From positions 11,678,775 to 11,742,774 of the forward strand of contig OY978529.1 of assembly GCA_963854835.1 (NCBI GenBank): a stretch of 64,000 bases of DNA. The letters run 5' to 3'. The notes beneath the pieces were generated by a model. That model saw only the letters and a list, made by a program, of their open reading frames with translations. It searched no databases and was not told the origin of the DNA. Source of the DNA: Megamerina dolium (Eukaryota; Arthropoda; Insecta; Diptera; Megamerinidae). The stretch's first letter is position 1, and each line of letters begins with the position of its first letter. Of this stretch, positions 45,001 through 55,560 are shown piece after piece. Position numbers and translations under genes: made by a program.

Positions 45001-48000
45001 CCACCGTTGAATTTCAATGTTGGTTTAACTTCGTCTCAATTTCGCCAAAACCTATTCTCAATGGACTTCGCCGGAAAACGATTCAATTCATCGATGGCGG
45101 ACTTTTGCTGATTGATACAGGAAACAAAAGGTATTAAAAATACATTCGTACAATAGAAACTGTCAAAATATACGAAGATATACCAGAGTGGGATTAAAAG
45201 GAACCCAAATTCAGGCCCAAATAGTGTACAACCTAATTAAAATCAAAAATATTATTGAATATAAGTGAAATAGTGGGTGCCGTAGCCCAGTGGTTAGTGT
45301 GTTCGTCTTCTGATATGTAGGTCGTGGTTCAATCCCCGGCTGATGCATAACAAATTTAATATCGATAAGATTTTTCTTTCGAATGGTACCCACCGGTCGG
45401 CAAGCAATTGGCAATTCTTCCGACAGTAACAATTTGCCATGAAAAAGCTTCTTAAAGAACTCTGTGACAAAAGCTCAGAAAAAGTGATGTCACAAGTGTT
45501 CTGCCCTTCGGAACCGGCTAAAATAAGTAGGTCCCTTCTAATACTGTCCAAATTTAAGACGCACAACAGTAATGGAAGAGAAGCTCGGCCAATGAGCCCT
45601 TTGGGGCTTTAAGTGTCACATATTTATTTTATTTTTTATAAGTGAAATAAAAACTTAATTGTAATTGTATACTATTGTAATTTTATAACATTTAAAAAAG
45701 ATTTTCAATTTCAGTTTCAGAGCTCCAAAGCTTCCCCACTAAATATCTCAAAATTTTGACGTGATACGTCTTGTCTGAAAACGGTTACGTAATCTATAGC
45801 CGAAAATAAAGTTTACGTGTTCGGCCGTTTAGCTGTGATATTTTTGCCTCCTTACTGTGTTATTTAATTGGTAGAATGTATTAAAAATAGTAAAATAATT
45901 TTGTTGCAACAATCTTCCTTCTTATCCTTTTCTTCTTAGTTATAACATTTTTGATGTATTTAACCCTAAAAATGTTATAACTAAGATATTGATAAGTAAT
46001 ATCTCTGAACACTAGAAAATGAAAGTAATTGGCAGTATTAAACTTCGCGCTAAAGTTAGCACCGTTATCGTTATTTTGTCATGAATTGTATTTATACACG
46101 CTAGCTTAGTACGAATGTCGAATAAAACACGGCTAACATATTATAAGCGTATTTTAGCTATCTATCTAGCTATTGCAGCTATTTTTGCAATTGAAAGCCA
46201 ATGTGTTATGTTGTATATTCACCCTGTATTACTTTGATCCATACGCTGTCTGCAGCTGTATTGTTATTCTCATCAAATACATTGAGTTCAAACTTATACA
46301 ATCCCAAAGTTAGTGATGTTGCATTTGCTATCTTGAATATATGTAAAAGCATAAATTAAAATGCGTTATTTTCGATATTAGTATATAAAAGAGCTGTAGA
46401 TATGAATTTGTATCACCAGAAAAAAAATGAAGCGAGTAAGCGGTTTTTAAGTTTTCAAATTTTCAAACTATTTGAAGAGTGCTATCGCTTAGTCACAAGT
46501 ATACTAAGTGCCAATTAGTTGCGATCAAGGCTTAATTATGAGCTAAGCAGCCTTATCGCGCCCACATAATTAAAAAGCACACAATTTCGTTTACAGTTAA
46601 CGTTTACTAATTTGTGATAATCCATTTTACGAAATAGTTAAGGAAATTAGTATCATCTTACCGATGCATTCGAGTTTTTGATTAGTGCTGATTTTGGGCC
46701 GGATATTTGGTTCCATTTGAATGACTTTATTCCAACATCATCGACAGATCGAGATCCATTTAATATAATCCAATTACGAGGTAAACTGATAGTCTGTAGT
46801 TGAGATTAATATAATTAAAAGTGCTTTAATTAACAGTAGAGTGTAGGGGAAAATAATAAGTTGCAAAATTTATCCTTGATTTATTAAACTAATATCTTAT
46901 AAATAATAAGTTGATTTTATAAATTTAAATTGATTCAACATTCAATACAATGGAGCGATAGTCAACACTTATCGGTACCGATCCATTTCATACATAAGAG
47001 CCATAAAAGCGATCAATCAAAGGGGATTGGTAGGTAACGTCAGGTTGGAAACGGATCCTATATAAAAAAAAAGAGTCAATCTCTTTTCTCTCGATCATAT
47101 ATCTATTTTATATTATATCTAGCTAACTCTTTCCTACTCATATAGCATATAGACTAGCGTATAGACTAGTGCGCTGCAAAGTAGTGTTTTTTAAACTCAC
47201 TTTCTAAATTACAAAGTTTGTTCGCGTACATTACCATCACTTTCTGTCATAAAGAGAGTAAAAATTATACTCTCAATTTGAGAAAATATACAAAAAGTTA
47301 CCTAACGGAAACCTATCAGAAACTTGCAAATTGACAATCAGGTACGTAATTGACAGCTCGGTTTTTTTTTGCTATAGATGATCGAAAGTGATGGCAAAAA
47401 ATTTACTATCAGAAACTATTTTTTTTTTATTTCCCATTTATATTACACTTGTCTACTCACAGTAAGTAATTTGGGTAACATATTGGAACTTAAGTAATCT
47501 TAAATCATTGTCTATTATCAATATCTATGATAAAACATTTAGGATTATATATTTATTAATGTTGTTGGAGTACGACGTCTTAATCTTCTCAGACGTGCGC
47601 TGGAATCTCTCTCACCTCCATATTTGTATGTGCTAGAAGGCGCTGCATATGTTTGAGACTGCATTCTTGTATGAACTCTTCGATGATGTTGATGTTCAAG
47701 TCTCAGTGTATGTCTTCATTTGTGACGTACCACTCTACGTTGACAATGGTTCATAGGATTTTGGATTGTATACGTTGGATTATTTTCACATTAATTTTGC
47801 TGGCAGTGCCCCATATTTCCATATGGGTATGATTAGTGCTTTATATATTAAAAGTTTGCTAAAGCCTTGACAGACGGCAGCGTTAATCCGGATTAACGAT
47901 TTAATTCGAATTAATTCGGGCATTAACTGCAGCTAATCCGTATTAACTGTACGAGTTAATTCTCAAAATTAAAGAGGATTATGGCAATTTTCGATGGCAA

Positions 48001-51000
48001 CACTGCTGAAAAATTTCTATTGTGAATTTTTCTCGATCCAACTTTCAAAACAATAGGTGAGTTTGCTTATAGAACAACAATTGTTAACAATTGTTAACAG
48101 TTTGACATGAAAAGCGTTGGCGAAAAAATAAATCCAACTGTCAATTACGAACTGTGAATGTCAATTTACAAGTGACAGATGACAGAAATCGATAGTGATA
48201 GTAATGTAAGTGAGCAGACCTAATAAAACAGCTGTTTAGTTAATCCGCAATACTGCCGTCTGTCAGGTTAGTATTTTATTCGGATTAAGTGGGCCGTTAA
48301 TCCGGATTAACGCTATCGTCTGTCTGCCTAAAAGCCAATAGGCTTGCCTGTATCGATTGTTAATTTCTTGTCGTTTTTATATTATATGGTCCTCTTAACC
48401 AATTGTTATTGCTAGCCTTTGTGTCAATTATAACGGGTTGATTATTTATATACAAGTTATAATGACAGTATCTTCTGTTTGTGTAGATTACATGTACCGT
48501 TTTATTGCTGTTGATTTCAATGCTCCACTTCTTGAACCATATTAGTGTAATGTTCAGTAGTGATAATGGACCCAGAACACTGCCTTGGGGTACTCCAGCT
48601 TCCATTTTTTTTTTTAATTTGAGACCATTCATCCTGCTGTTTAACATAAAAATACCTGTAACTGATATAGCTACGTATAAGTTGAAAGAAACTATTTGGA
48701 AGCTGTTGATTTAGTTTGTTTAGTAACCCTTGGTGCCAAATACTGTCAAAAGCCTTAGCAACGTCAAGATATAATGCCATACAAAAGTTTTTGTTGTCAA
48801 TTTCCGCTAAGATTTTATTTGTAATCCTGTGTACTGAAGTCAAACTGGTGATTAGGAATTAGTTTATTTGTTGTTATAATTGGTTCGTCTATTAAATATT
48901 ATTCTTTCAAATAGTTTTGACATAACAGGTAATAGACTGATGGGTTTATATAACGTAGCCTCAGTCAGATCTTTATGTGGTTTTGGGATGGCGATTACTT
49001 CAGCTACTTTCCATGAAACTGGAAAATATTTTAGTGCAATAGCTGCATTAAATAGATTTCTTAAATATATAAGACCGTTGTGAGTGCCGTAGCTCAGTGG
49101 TTAGTGTGTTGGCCTTCTGATCTGTCGGTCGTGGTTCAATTCCCGGTTGATGCATAACAAATTTAATATCGAAACGATTTTTCATTCGAACGGTATCCAC
49201 CTGTCGGCAAGTAATTGGCAATTCTTCCGATAGTAACAATTTGCCATGAAAAAGCTTCTAAGAGAACTCTGTGACAAAGCTCAGAAAAAGTGATGTCACA
49301 AGGGTTCTGCCGTTCGGAACCGGCTAAAATAAGTAGGTCCCTTCTAATACTGTCCAAAATTTAACACGCATAACAGTAATGGAAGATAAGCTTGGCCAAT
49401 GAGCCCTTCGGGGGTTTAAGTGCCACATATTGATTTTTTTTAAAGACCGTTTTCAGGTAGTTCCTTTAAAACCTTACCACTGATTCGATCATAACCGGGC
49501 GATGTGTTTGCGTTTATATTCTTTTTGATGGTAAGTTGGATTTCTTTTGTTGTGGTTTTCTTTATTTGGAGATTTGAGTCATTAAATATGTTAGGCAATA
49601 TGATATTTTGATTTTTCAGCTTATTTTCAAAGTGTCCTTATTTGCGGTTCTGCCATTCGGAACCGGCTAAAATAAATAGATCCCTTCTAATACTGTCCAA
49701 ATTTAAACACGCACAACAGTAATGGAAGAGAAGCTCAGCCAAAGAGCCCTTCGGGGCTTTAAGAGCCACATAATTACTTTACTTTCTGTTACACTGTGTT
49801 GACGAAACGCACTATAAACCTATGACTATCACGTTGTCATATTGAATCATTGAACAGATGGTATCTGCATTAAAAACATTAGCCGGATGAGCCTCTTTCA
49901 TACGGAAATTTACTGACCATCTCATAGGGGAATTTTATTGGCTCTTGCAAAGTATACAAAATTTCTCAGACATCAAGCTCTCTTGGTTGAGAAACGGAGA
50001 AAGCACGTTCTATATATATATATATATATGCAATAGGACTACCGAGATCAAAAGGTGGAGCAAAAACTAGTATGTCTAGCCACAGCAGGAAGAATAGCAT
50101 TAACTGTAGTCTACTGGTGTCTACTGGACACCAATGCTGGATGGGACTGATTTATATTCTAAACTTATCCAAGGCTTCAGAGTGGCTTATAACTACCAGT
50201 TTTTTGCATTTCGGGTTCAGAAGTGCTGTAAAACTTTTTTCATCTGCAGAAAATTCCGTGTCCGTTTTAGAATATGTCACGTTAACAGGTGTTGAGCATA
50301 ATCGTGTATTTTGAGACGAAACCAGTTATTTTCTTTTAAAACTTTTCTCGAGTTTTTTAGTCTCATGGACATCCAATCCTGGAAACACTATTTTCCGTGG
50401 ACTTTTTGACCCATAAGAAATATTTTTGTATAACCTAACCTAGTATTAAAATATAAACAAAATGAAGGCACAAATTTCTAGTTGTTTCACTTACTGTATT
50501 TTTATCAGCTATAGCAATGGGTGGAGTATTCGTGGGCGGTTTCACAAAGACATGTACTTTTGCTGTGCTAGATTGTGCACTTCCATCTGTGACTTTAAGT
50601 ACAAATGTGTACATTCCTTCCTCTAAATTGGACAGCTATTGGATAAAACAGAATAAAATCAGAAAAATTTTTTTATTAGTTTATTTTAGAGGCATAATCG
50701 CGATTTAGTCAGAAAAAATCATTTGCAAGATAATTGTTTTTATTATTATTTTTTTTTTTTGCTTTTATTTATGTCTACATTACTATAGGAATATCAAATA
50801 TAACAGGGCGGCAATAACAATTTGCCATGGAAAAGAACTCTGTGACAAAGCTCAGAAAAAGTGATGTCGCAAGAGTTCTGCCGTTTGGAACCGGCTAAAA
50901 TAAGTAGGTCCCATCTAATTTTTAGATTAAAATTTATGAATAAATTTATAAATCTATAAAAATTCACTTGTAAATAGTTCGTATATGTAACATATTACTA

Positions 51001-54000
51001 AAATGTTTATTATGACATATAAATTTTGATCACGAATGGAGACGACGGGGTCAAGTTCAGATTCCTCTTTTTTTTTATCTAATATCCTAAATCGATACTA
51101 CTTTAGTCGATGAAGAGATCAGATGAAAACAAAAATTAATTTAAGATTTTCTAGACTGCATAAAGGAATCTGAACTACGAACCCTGTGTGGCAAGCCTTA
51201 ATCGTCTCCAATCAGTACTAAAATTTATACGTGATATCTTTGACCGTAGTATTACCGTTTAAGAGGGTGAGACTGAAAAAAATCAATAGCGCTTCTGAAG
51301 CTCTCTAAAGTAGCACTGAAGCGCATCGCTCCCCCTTCAAATAGCGCTGAATTTAACATTGGCATGTCATTGCGAGAAAGCACCCTCAATGCACTTCCTT
51401 TGATGCGATTTGGAAGCGCTTGATGAGCACACTCACACTATTACAATTTCGATATGTTGTAGTGCGTAGAGGTAATTGTGCGATGTCAATTTCTCTTTCT
51501 CTCTATCATAAGCATGAACAATAAACTGTACTATAATTGGTTGCCATGTCGGTGTGCTTTTTTTGTTGAAATTGAATGTTAATTCTATGTCAACAGCGCA
51601 ATCACTGATTTGAAGTACTGCCTATTGCCTTCTCAAAGCTAAAAAACAGGACAAAAAGACATAAATTCAGCCCCCTTTTGAGTACGTTAAATGATACCCT
51701 GTATAAGACTGCCAAAAAAGTGAGGTTATGTTGTTGATACTACCTTATATTCCGATTAGTCAACACGTATCGGTAGATAAGGGATCAGCTGTTCCAATCT
51801 ATTCCATACAGAAGCCATAAGACCGATTAGTCAAAACGGTTTGGTAGTGTATATGTTGGAGTCTGTAGAGATTTGGTTTTCAACGTAGCATATGAGAGCC
51901 ATTCTCTTTTCTCTCAATAATATTTCTATTTTATACTAAAGCTAGTTATCTCCTTCCTATCTATATAGCATATGGACTGAGCTAACCGTTTTTTACATTA
52001 CTTTACTTTACTATCTGTTACCTTCATATTGACTAATCGCACATATTGCAATAGGTAACATAAGCTACTGAAATTTATAAACGAATCCAGATGGTGTAAT
52101 GAGGGATGAGAGGACGAATATGCGCGTGGTATTACAACGGGCCCTTCTCGCTTAAGTGTTGTCTTCTCATAAAGAGGGCCACCACAATAACCTAACATAA
52201 TCCATATTTTATTGAATTTATATTACAAATATTTCGAATAGTGATTTAATGAAGTCTAATTTTTCCACTACAGCAATTTGACCAAAACGGTCATAAATTT
52301 TACAATTTTTCAAACCTGAACAAATGGTGTCCTGGTATTTTGCATGTCAACCGCTTTTGCCTCATCACTAGCATCTTTAGTCCATTCCCAAGCAACAATT
52401 TCATGATCATCAGAACTGGCAGTTCCATTTAGTGTGACATTATTATTAGGTAGATAAAGAATTACGGCATCGCCTGTGTAATAATAATAAGTAATTAAAA
52501 AAAAAAAAAAAACTAATTCAAATGCATGTTTTATTAACCTTACCAGCATTTGCTACAGGCGGATAGTCTGTACCCTTAAGTACAGTTATATTTGCGGTTG
52601 TAAAATTACTTTCGTTGTCTGAATCTACCACGGTTAACTTAAATGTATAATTGCCTGGCGCAGTGAGATCAGTCAATTGAAGAGTATTCACTTCTGGCAA
52701 TTTGGGTTGATATCCAATAGGCCCTAATACAACTTCCCAATGCCAGCTGATTATCTTATCATCGTCTGTGCTGGTGCTACCATCCAGAATGGCATTCGTT
52801 GTTGGTTGACGAATTGTTTGTTCGCGTGGTGTGATAATTACCTGTGGAACACTATTTATACGTTTCTCTGGCAATACACTGACATTGGCCATAGCTTCGC
52901 CATACGAGCCATTTTCTCCAGACACAGCTATTTTAAACGTATACAGTCCCACTGAAAGATTTGATAATTTCACTTTTGAATTACTTTGATCAGATATAGT
53001 CCCATTCATTGGTCCTTTCGGCTGTGTAATGAGAGTCCAGAGATATTTATATTTAACTTCGTTCTTTGGTTCCTCAGGTACCGTGAATGCAGCTAATGTA
53101 ACTTCTTTTTCAGGTAATTGCACTTCTTTTGAAGCAACTGAAACCACAATTCTCTTATTGTTCGTATCTGATGGTATTGCTGTTGCATCAACAATTTCTT
53201 CACCTTTTAAGCTCAAACTGTCCACCTTTAATTTTGGGTTATATACTTTTTTCACCTGCATAGTTAACGGTTCAGATGCAGCAGCATCTATTACGAACGT
53301 TCGATTAGAATTGGGATCTTCCAACAGTTGCCGGTAATTCGATTCGTGAACAACGCATTCATTCAACTGATTCCGATAGTATCCATGATGGCATTTACAC
53401 ACTCCAACTCGCGCATGTACATTTAATGGCTCACATTTTTCATTAGGCGGACAACGTGAATTCAAATCTGATTCCAAATTGCAAGAAATAAACTTCAAAG
53501 AAGAAACAGGCTGTACGTTTGCATTCGCATTATAATAAGAAATATCTTCAGGTATTAGACCATCGCTATTATCGGTCATACCATCTGACATCAACAATTG
53601 ATTTAAACGCTTCTCTGGTGTTGAGAACTCTGCGCCGTCATCATATGCTAATGATTCCTGGAAATAATTGACTTTTTAACAAATCTATACAAAATTGTTT
53701 ACTATATGCCATTTCTTACAGGATAATGATATTTATGAGGTTGAATCCAAAAGTTCAGAGGGCCATCGCCATTACCAGAACTAGCTAGCAATGGCAATAC
53801 TTCAGCACGACTTTTAGCAGAATTTTTCAATACATCCAGCCACGTAAGATTATTATCTTCTTCGCCAGTCGATTGTACAGGATTAACCAAAACCATCTGT
53901 AGTCTGCCCTTTACCTGTGGATGTTCTTTTGGTGCACAAGCCTCATTGCTAACACAGTGAATATGATAACACTTCCTTTTGAACACAAATACTACATTGC

Positions 54001-54358
54001 ATGTGTCATTGCCATCTTTTTCACAACAAGCTTTTATGCAAGCATGCAAATCAGTTCCACCGAATTCATCGGCGATTATTGAATACTCCTCAAATACACC
54101 GGCATTCGCATCATCATGAGGAGTAAATCCTTGAAATATATAATGTATCATTCGCGGACACATAGGGAGAAAATATTTATCTAGATTCCTGCCATTGCTA
54201 ACAGGATCTTTCTGGTTAGCTAACGAGTGTGGCTCCTGCTGGAATGCATTTTGTGTAACAGCTGTTATCGCAGATGCAGTTGTTTGTGGATTATAGCAAA
54301 CTGTTCCAATAATCATAATCAGATGAGGGTACCAGCCCATCCTATGTGATATACACAT
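36053..54358 (-). CDS. KIAA0319L-like: KIAA0319/KIAA0319L-like PKD-repeat membrane protein
   Basis: Eleven exons join in frame (1116 aa): 54358-53720, 53657-52544, 52473-52316, 50635-50495, 46793-46662, 46331-46223, 38660-38470, 37299-37018, 36769-36526, 36460-36293 and 36225-36053. A signal peptide precedes a Cys-rich MANSC-type domain (about residues 70-160) and an EGF-like segment (CPPNEKCEPLNVHARVGVCKC). Several PKD repeats follow, with boundaries such as PPVANAGGDQSITLP and SNLEEGMYTFVLKVTDG. A juxtamembrane Cys-rich module (CSGHGVCNTNTRACMC) and one TM (about 1007-1028, after NCDWSILY) come next. The tail has a tyrosine sorting motif YSLV (about 1047) and SETDSD. Vertebrate relatives act in membrane trafficking and adhesion, and KIAA0319L is the AAV receptor. 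A role in endosomal cycling is inferred for the fly. Introns up to 7.6 kb hold many transposons. Confidence 0.93.
37340..38422 (+). mobile_element. mariner element with intact ends, catalytic core lost
   Basis: Inverted repeats of 31 bp (37340-37370 and 38392-38422, two mismatches; outer end cgagggcggattgat) are flanked by TA on both sides. The transposase starts at 37520 (MEKSEFRAVIKHYYLRGKT). A small deletion and frameshift near 37675 removes the linker. The long open part (37684-38400) has VDETWVHHYTPETK with the first Asp and PYSPDLASSDFFLFPNLKKW with the third, but the block with HQDNA, holding the second Asp, is deleted between KKRPHLK and FELVDHPPYS. It lies in intron 7 of the KIAA0319-like gene, opposite strand. 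Confidence 0.92.
38990..39545 (+). mobile_element. R1-like LINE, 5' RT part (split)
   Basis: The plus strand encodes an RT start region: PPFTSEEVLHTLDRIKDSKA, CPDGIPNVAFKAAI, IFSTLWKLQRLVLLLKPGN, then in other frames LSDNQFDFRGARLTMDALR and STLDIKNAFNSANWTNIL. The order and spacing fit R1/LOA-type elements. Frameshifts separate the blocks. The sequence is interrupted at about 39545 by the IS630-like element and resumes at about 40331. Confidence 0.8.
39546..40330 (+). mobile_element. IS630-Tc1-mariner-type transposon, longer copy
   Basis: An open frame (39662-40297) encodes WLNGYVNNQNYRIWCEEQPE, HPEKPTVWCGLWAGGIIGP, DMWFQQDGATCQTARKTM (second catalytic Asp) and a C-terminal IPADMLERVCQNWTQRI with RGQHLHEIIFKH. 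The N-terminal DNA-binding part is deleted (the frame enters at about KKVHRAISCV), and the usual acidic third-residue block after WPPRS has a gap (SWDYFKAHVY). It is related to the 29700-30235 copy. It sits inside an R1-like LINE in intron 6 of the KIAA0319-like gene. Confidence 0.82.
40331..41130 (+). mobile_element. R1-like LINE, 3' RT part (split)
   Basis: It continues the RT: NLKLKLPDKVPIVEYADDIALLV carries the catalytic YADD near 40470, then HLEAKCNDAAARVQRWLGNA. Later broken frames keep R1-like text (RILPNIGG, LLYAAPI-like) to about 41130. Part of the RT between DIKNAFNSANW and the YADD box is missing. Confidence 0.78.
41131..42050. other. Unassigned intronic DNA
   Basis: Lies in intron 6 of the KIAA0319-like gene. 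No exon in register with the gene and no recognised transposon protein is seen. Confidence 0.35.
42052..42240 (+). mobile_element. tRNA-derived SINE, diverged 5' part
   Basis: A degraded A box (cgtagagccaaatcgttagtg), then body motifs shared with other copies (ctgtcggcaa, gtgagaaagctcagagaaagtgatgtcacaag). It lacks the 3' half. Confidence 0.6.
42640..42860 (+). repeat. Left arm of a ~220-bp inverted repeat
   Basis: Its reverse complement closely resembles 45660-45875, including agctaaacggccgaacac and acgtaaccgttttcagaca. It could be an end of a large element or one of two opposing MITE copies. Confidence 0.75.
42950..44335 (+). mobile_element. LINE reverse transcriptase and C-terminal region
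   Basis: The open frame 42969-43595 encodes RT palm motifs: VLVALDLAKGFDTVSH, VKQGVPQGGVLSPLLFN and LVSYADDCTILATG with catalytic YADD. A frameshift or deletion near 43590 removes the next segment. A second frame (43719-44318) encodes the C-terminal block with RCTLAQLRSGYSKFHNNYLSR and a CxxC-H-C-like zinc motif (CPDCDQSPHDTLHLFNC). The protein is better preserved than most LINEs here, suggesting a younger insertion. The clade is not certain. Confidence 0.85.
44860..45020 (-). mobile_element. Tc1-like transposase fragment
   Basis: Minus-strand translation gives KPTLKFNGGSINVW, a stop, then TKGVENIYSIVGNMTASSYIDIL, the GGGSVMVWG and following region of Tc1 transposases. Only this short catalytic piece is visible. 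Confidence 0.6.
45273..45640 (+). mobile_element. tRNA-derived SINE, full length
   Basis: Head with A box (cgtagcccagtggttagtg) and B box (gtggttcaatccccggc), the full body, a hairpin gccctttggggc and the T-rich tail after aagtgtcacatattt. About 368 bp. It lies just inside the right arm of the long inverted repeat. Confidence 0.92.
45660..45875 (-). repeat. Right arm of a ~220-bp inverted repeat
   Basis: Inverted partner of 42640-42860 (see there). The shared core is gtgttcggccgtttagct on the plus strand. Confidence 0.75.
46930..47165 (+). repeat. Unclassified repeat, copy A
   Basis: Matches 51745-51985 in the same orientation. Shared blocks include tcaacac-tatcggta, agccataa, tctcttttctctc, atatctattttatat and tatatagcatat-gactag. 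It is non-coding, in intron 4 of the KIAA0319-like gene; copy B is in intron 3. Confidence 0.65.
47867..48327. mobile_element. 461-bp MITE inserted in a Jockey LINE
   Basis: The ends are inverted: the left has cagacggcagcgttaatccg and the right, reverse-complemented, cagacgatagcgttaatccg. Both continue gattaacg. The 12-mer tgacagacggca at the left end is also perfectly inverted at 48254-48265. It is flanked by ctaaagcc (47859-47866) and ctaaaagcc (48328-48336), an 8-bp target duplication with one indel. LINE reading resumes on either side. Confidence 0.85.
49080..49442 (+). mobile_element. tRNA-derived SINE, full length with target duplication
   Basis: About 363 bp. A box cgtagctcagtggttagtg, B box gtggttcaattcccgg, complete body, hairpin gcccttcgggggttt and T-rich tail. 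It is bordered by aagaccgtt at 49071-49079 and 49443-49451, a 9-bp target duplication of LINE sequence. This fixes the element's ends. Confidence 0.95.
49647..49777 (+). mobile_element. SINE 3' fragment
   Basis: Begins at ggttctgccattcggaaccgg and runs through gagcccttcggggctttaag and ccacataatta. 5'-truncated, as expected from target-primed reverse transcription. Confidence 0.85.
49778..50490. other. Unassigned intronic DNA
   Basis: Intron 4 of the KIAA0319-like gene. A short (TA)n tract lies at about 50010-50030. No further feature is seen. Confidence 0.4.
50815..50922 (+). mobile_element. SINE middle fragment
   Basis: Matches the SINE body from aacaatttgccatggaaaag to ggctaaaataagtaggtccc. 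Both ends are missing. Confidence 0.85.
50923..51744. other. Unassigned intronic DNA
   Basis: Intron 3 of the KIAA0319-like gene. It contains tagcactgaagcgcatcgc (51312-51330), also found beside the Helitron fragment at 18311, which hints at another Helitron-related end. Confidence 0.4.
51745..51985 (+). repeat. Unclassified repeat, copy B
   Basis: Direct partner of 46930-47165, about 240 bp, with similar blocks in the same order. Confidence 0.65.
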
Positions 54359-54770
54359 ACTGACTATATATTAATCAATATTAATTCAGTATAAACTGTT
54401 GAATATTGCAAAGCACTTAAGTCGAAAGTAAACACTTCAAATCTTTTGCCATATCAATTTTTTACTAAACTCACTAACGAAGGTTGTGGAGATCTGCATA
54501 TTTAATAAGGTAAAGCAATCGCAAAATCCTTAATTTCCAATTATAAAATATGAACGTAACTTCAAAAACTTTACACTGGCACTGTCACTTTACAATAAAG
54601 CCGTGGGTATAAGACCAATTTTTGTTTAACATGATATCCAATAGGCCTGCTCCTCCAAATAAATTTCAACAATGCAAGCAATTGCCGACAGAAAAGCGTT
54701 CGCCACTTCATAAAAAATATCTTTTAATACGCTCACATTACAATGCTCTAAGATCATAGAATTAATGTAT

Positions 54771-55191
54771 TGTAAGGAGTATTGATGGTTGGTTATTCAT
54801 TATTAGTTGTGAATGGCACGAAAAATGTTAGCATCTAAACTAGTGTCAACAAAAATAAATAGGCGTTAACGAAAACAAGCCAACGAGAAAGAAAGAGAAA
54901 CTCAAATACGATAAAGGAAAATTCTGGACTGTTGCCTCAGAGTATAAATAGCGCCAGTTGTTGACAAACGTGATAGAGAAAACATATCACCAACAAGTGA
55001 TCGAGACAACATCACAGGATAGCAAGTTAAATTAAAGAGTGATTGTAAGTAGTCGATTAAATGAAGTTGATTTGTTGTTGTATATACATAATTAGTACAA
55101 AATAAATGTTGCAATTATTATTGACAGAATTCAGTGCTCGAACAGGGTTGATTCGAAAAGAATTAAACGTTCACAAAACGAAAACGTAACA
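54771..55191 (+). mobile_element. Solo gypsy-type LTR
   Basis: Starts tgtaaggagtattgatgg and ends acgtaaca, with TATA-like gtataaata at about 54942. Its 5' half matches the reverse complement of 55561-55976. No internal domain is attached, so it is a solo LTR about 410 bp upstream of the KIAA0319-like start codon, in opposite orientation to that gene. No exact target duplication is visible. Confidence 0.75.
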
Positions 55192-55560
55192 ATATTAAAG
55201 GAAACGTGACTTTTTGATTTGCCCTATACCACCGATTTTATAAACAACAACGCATTAAGATATAAAGGAAGTAGGAAGTAGTGTTCTTCTTCTTAATTTC
55301 CTTTGTACATTTGTTTGCTTTGTTTGCACATTCATACACACTCGCACGTGTTGCGTTGTAATTGTACATTGTACAAACTACATACATATGTAGTTTTTCG
55401 TTTCAAATAGTATAGATATACTCGCATTATTTAAAAATGAAATAAAAATTAATTGAAATAACATATTATTTGAAATAATTTCTTGTTATTTTGGAATACA
55501 ATTTTAGTAATAATTTATTATATGGAATTGTATAGAATATAATTATAGTGCATAGGCAAA

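Larger units (their letters stand above)
47580..49600 (-). mobile_element. Jockey-type LINE, nested host of a MITE and a SINE
   Basis: Minus-strand RT text appears in order: an upstream part near 49076-48850 (KYFPVSWKVAEVIAIPKPHK, SKLFERIIF), NKNFCMALYLDVAKAFDSIW (48720-48790), AGVPQGSVLGP (about 48590), a C-terminal part resuming at about 47860 (LLIYKALIIPIWKYG) and the NEDIHxDLNI-like block near 47700. Frameshifts abound. It is interrupted by a SINE at 49080-49442 and a MITE at 47867-48327. Confidence 0.85.

Noticed and set aside
49080..49150. Possible tRNA gene (A and B boxes)
   Set aside because: The anticodon arm has an enlarged loop, and the same head recurs with a common body in many copies, so it is a SINE promoter.
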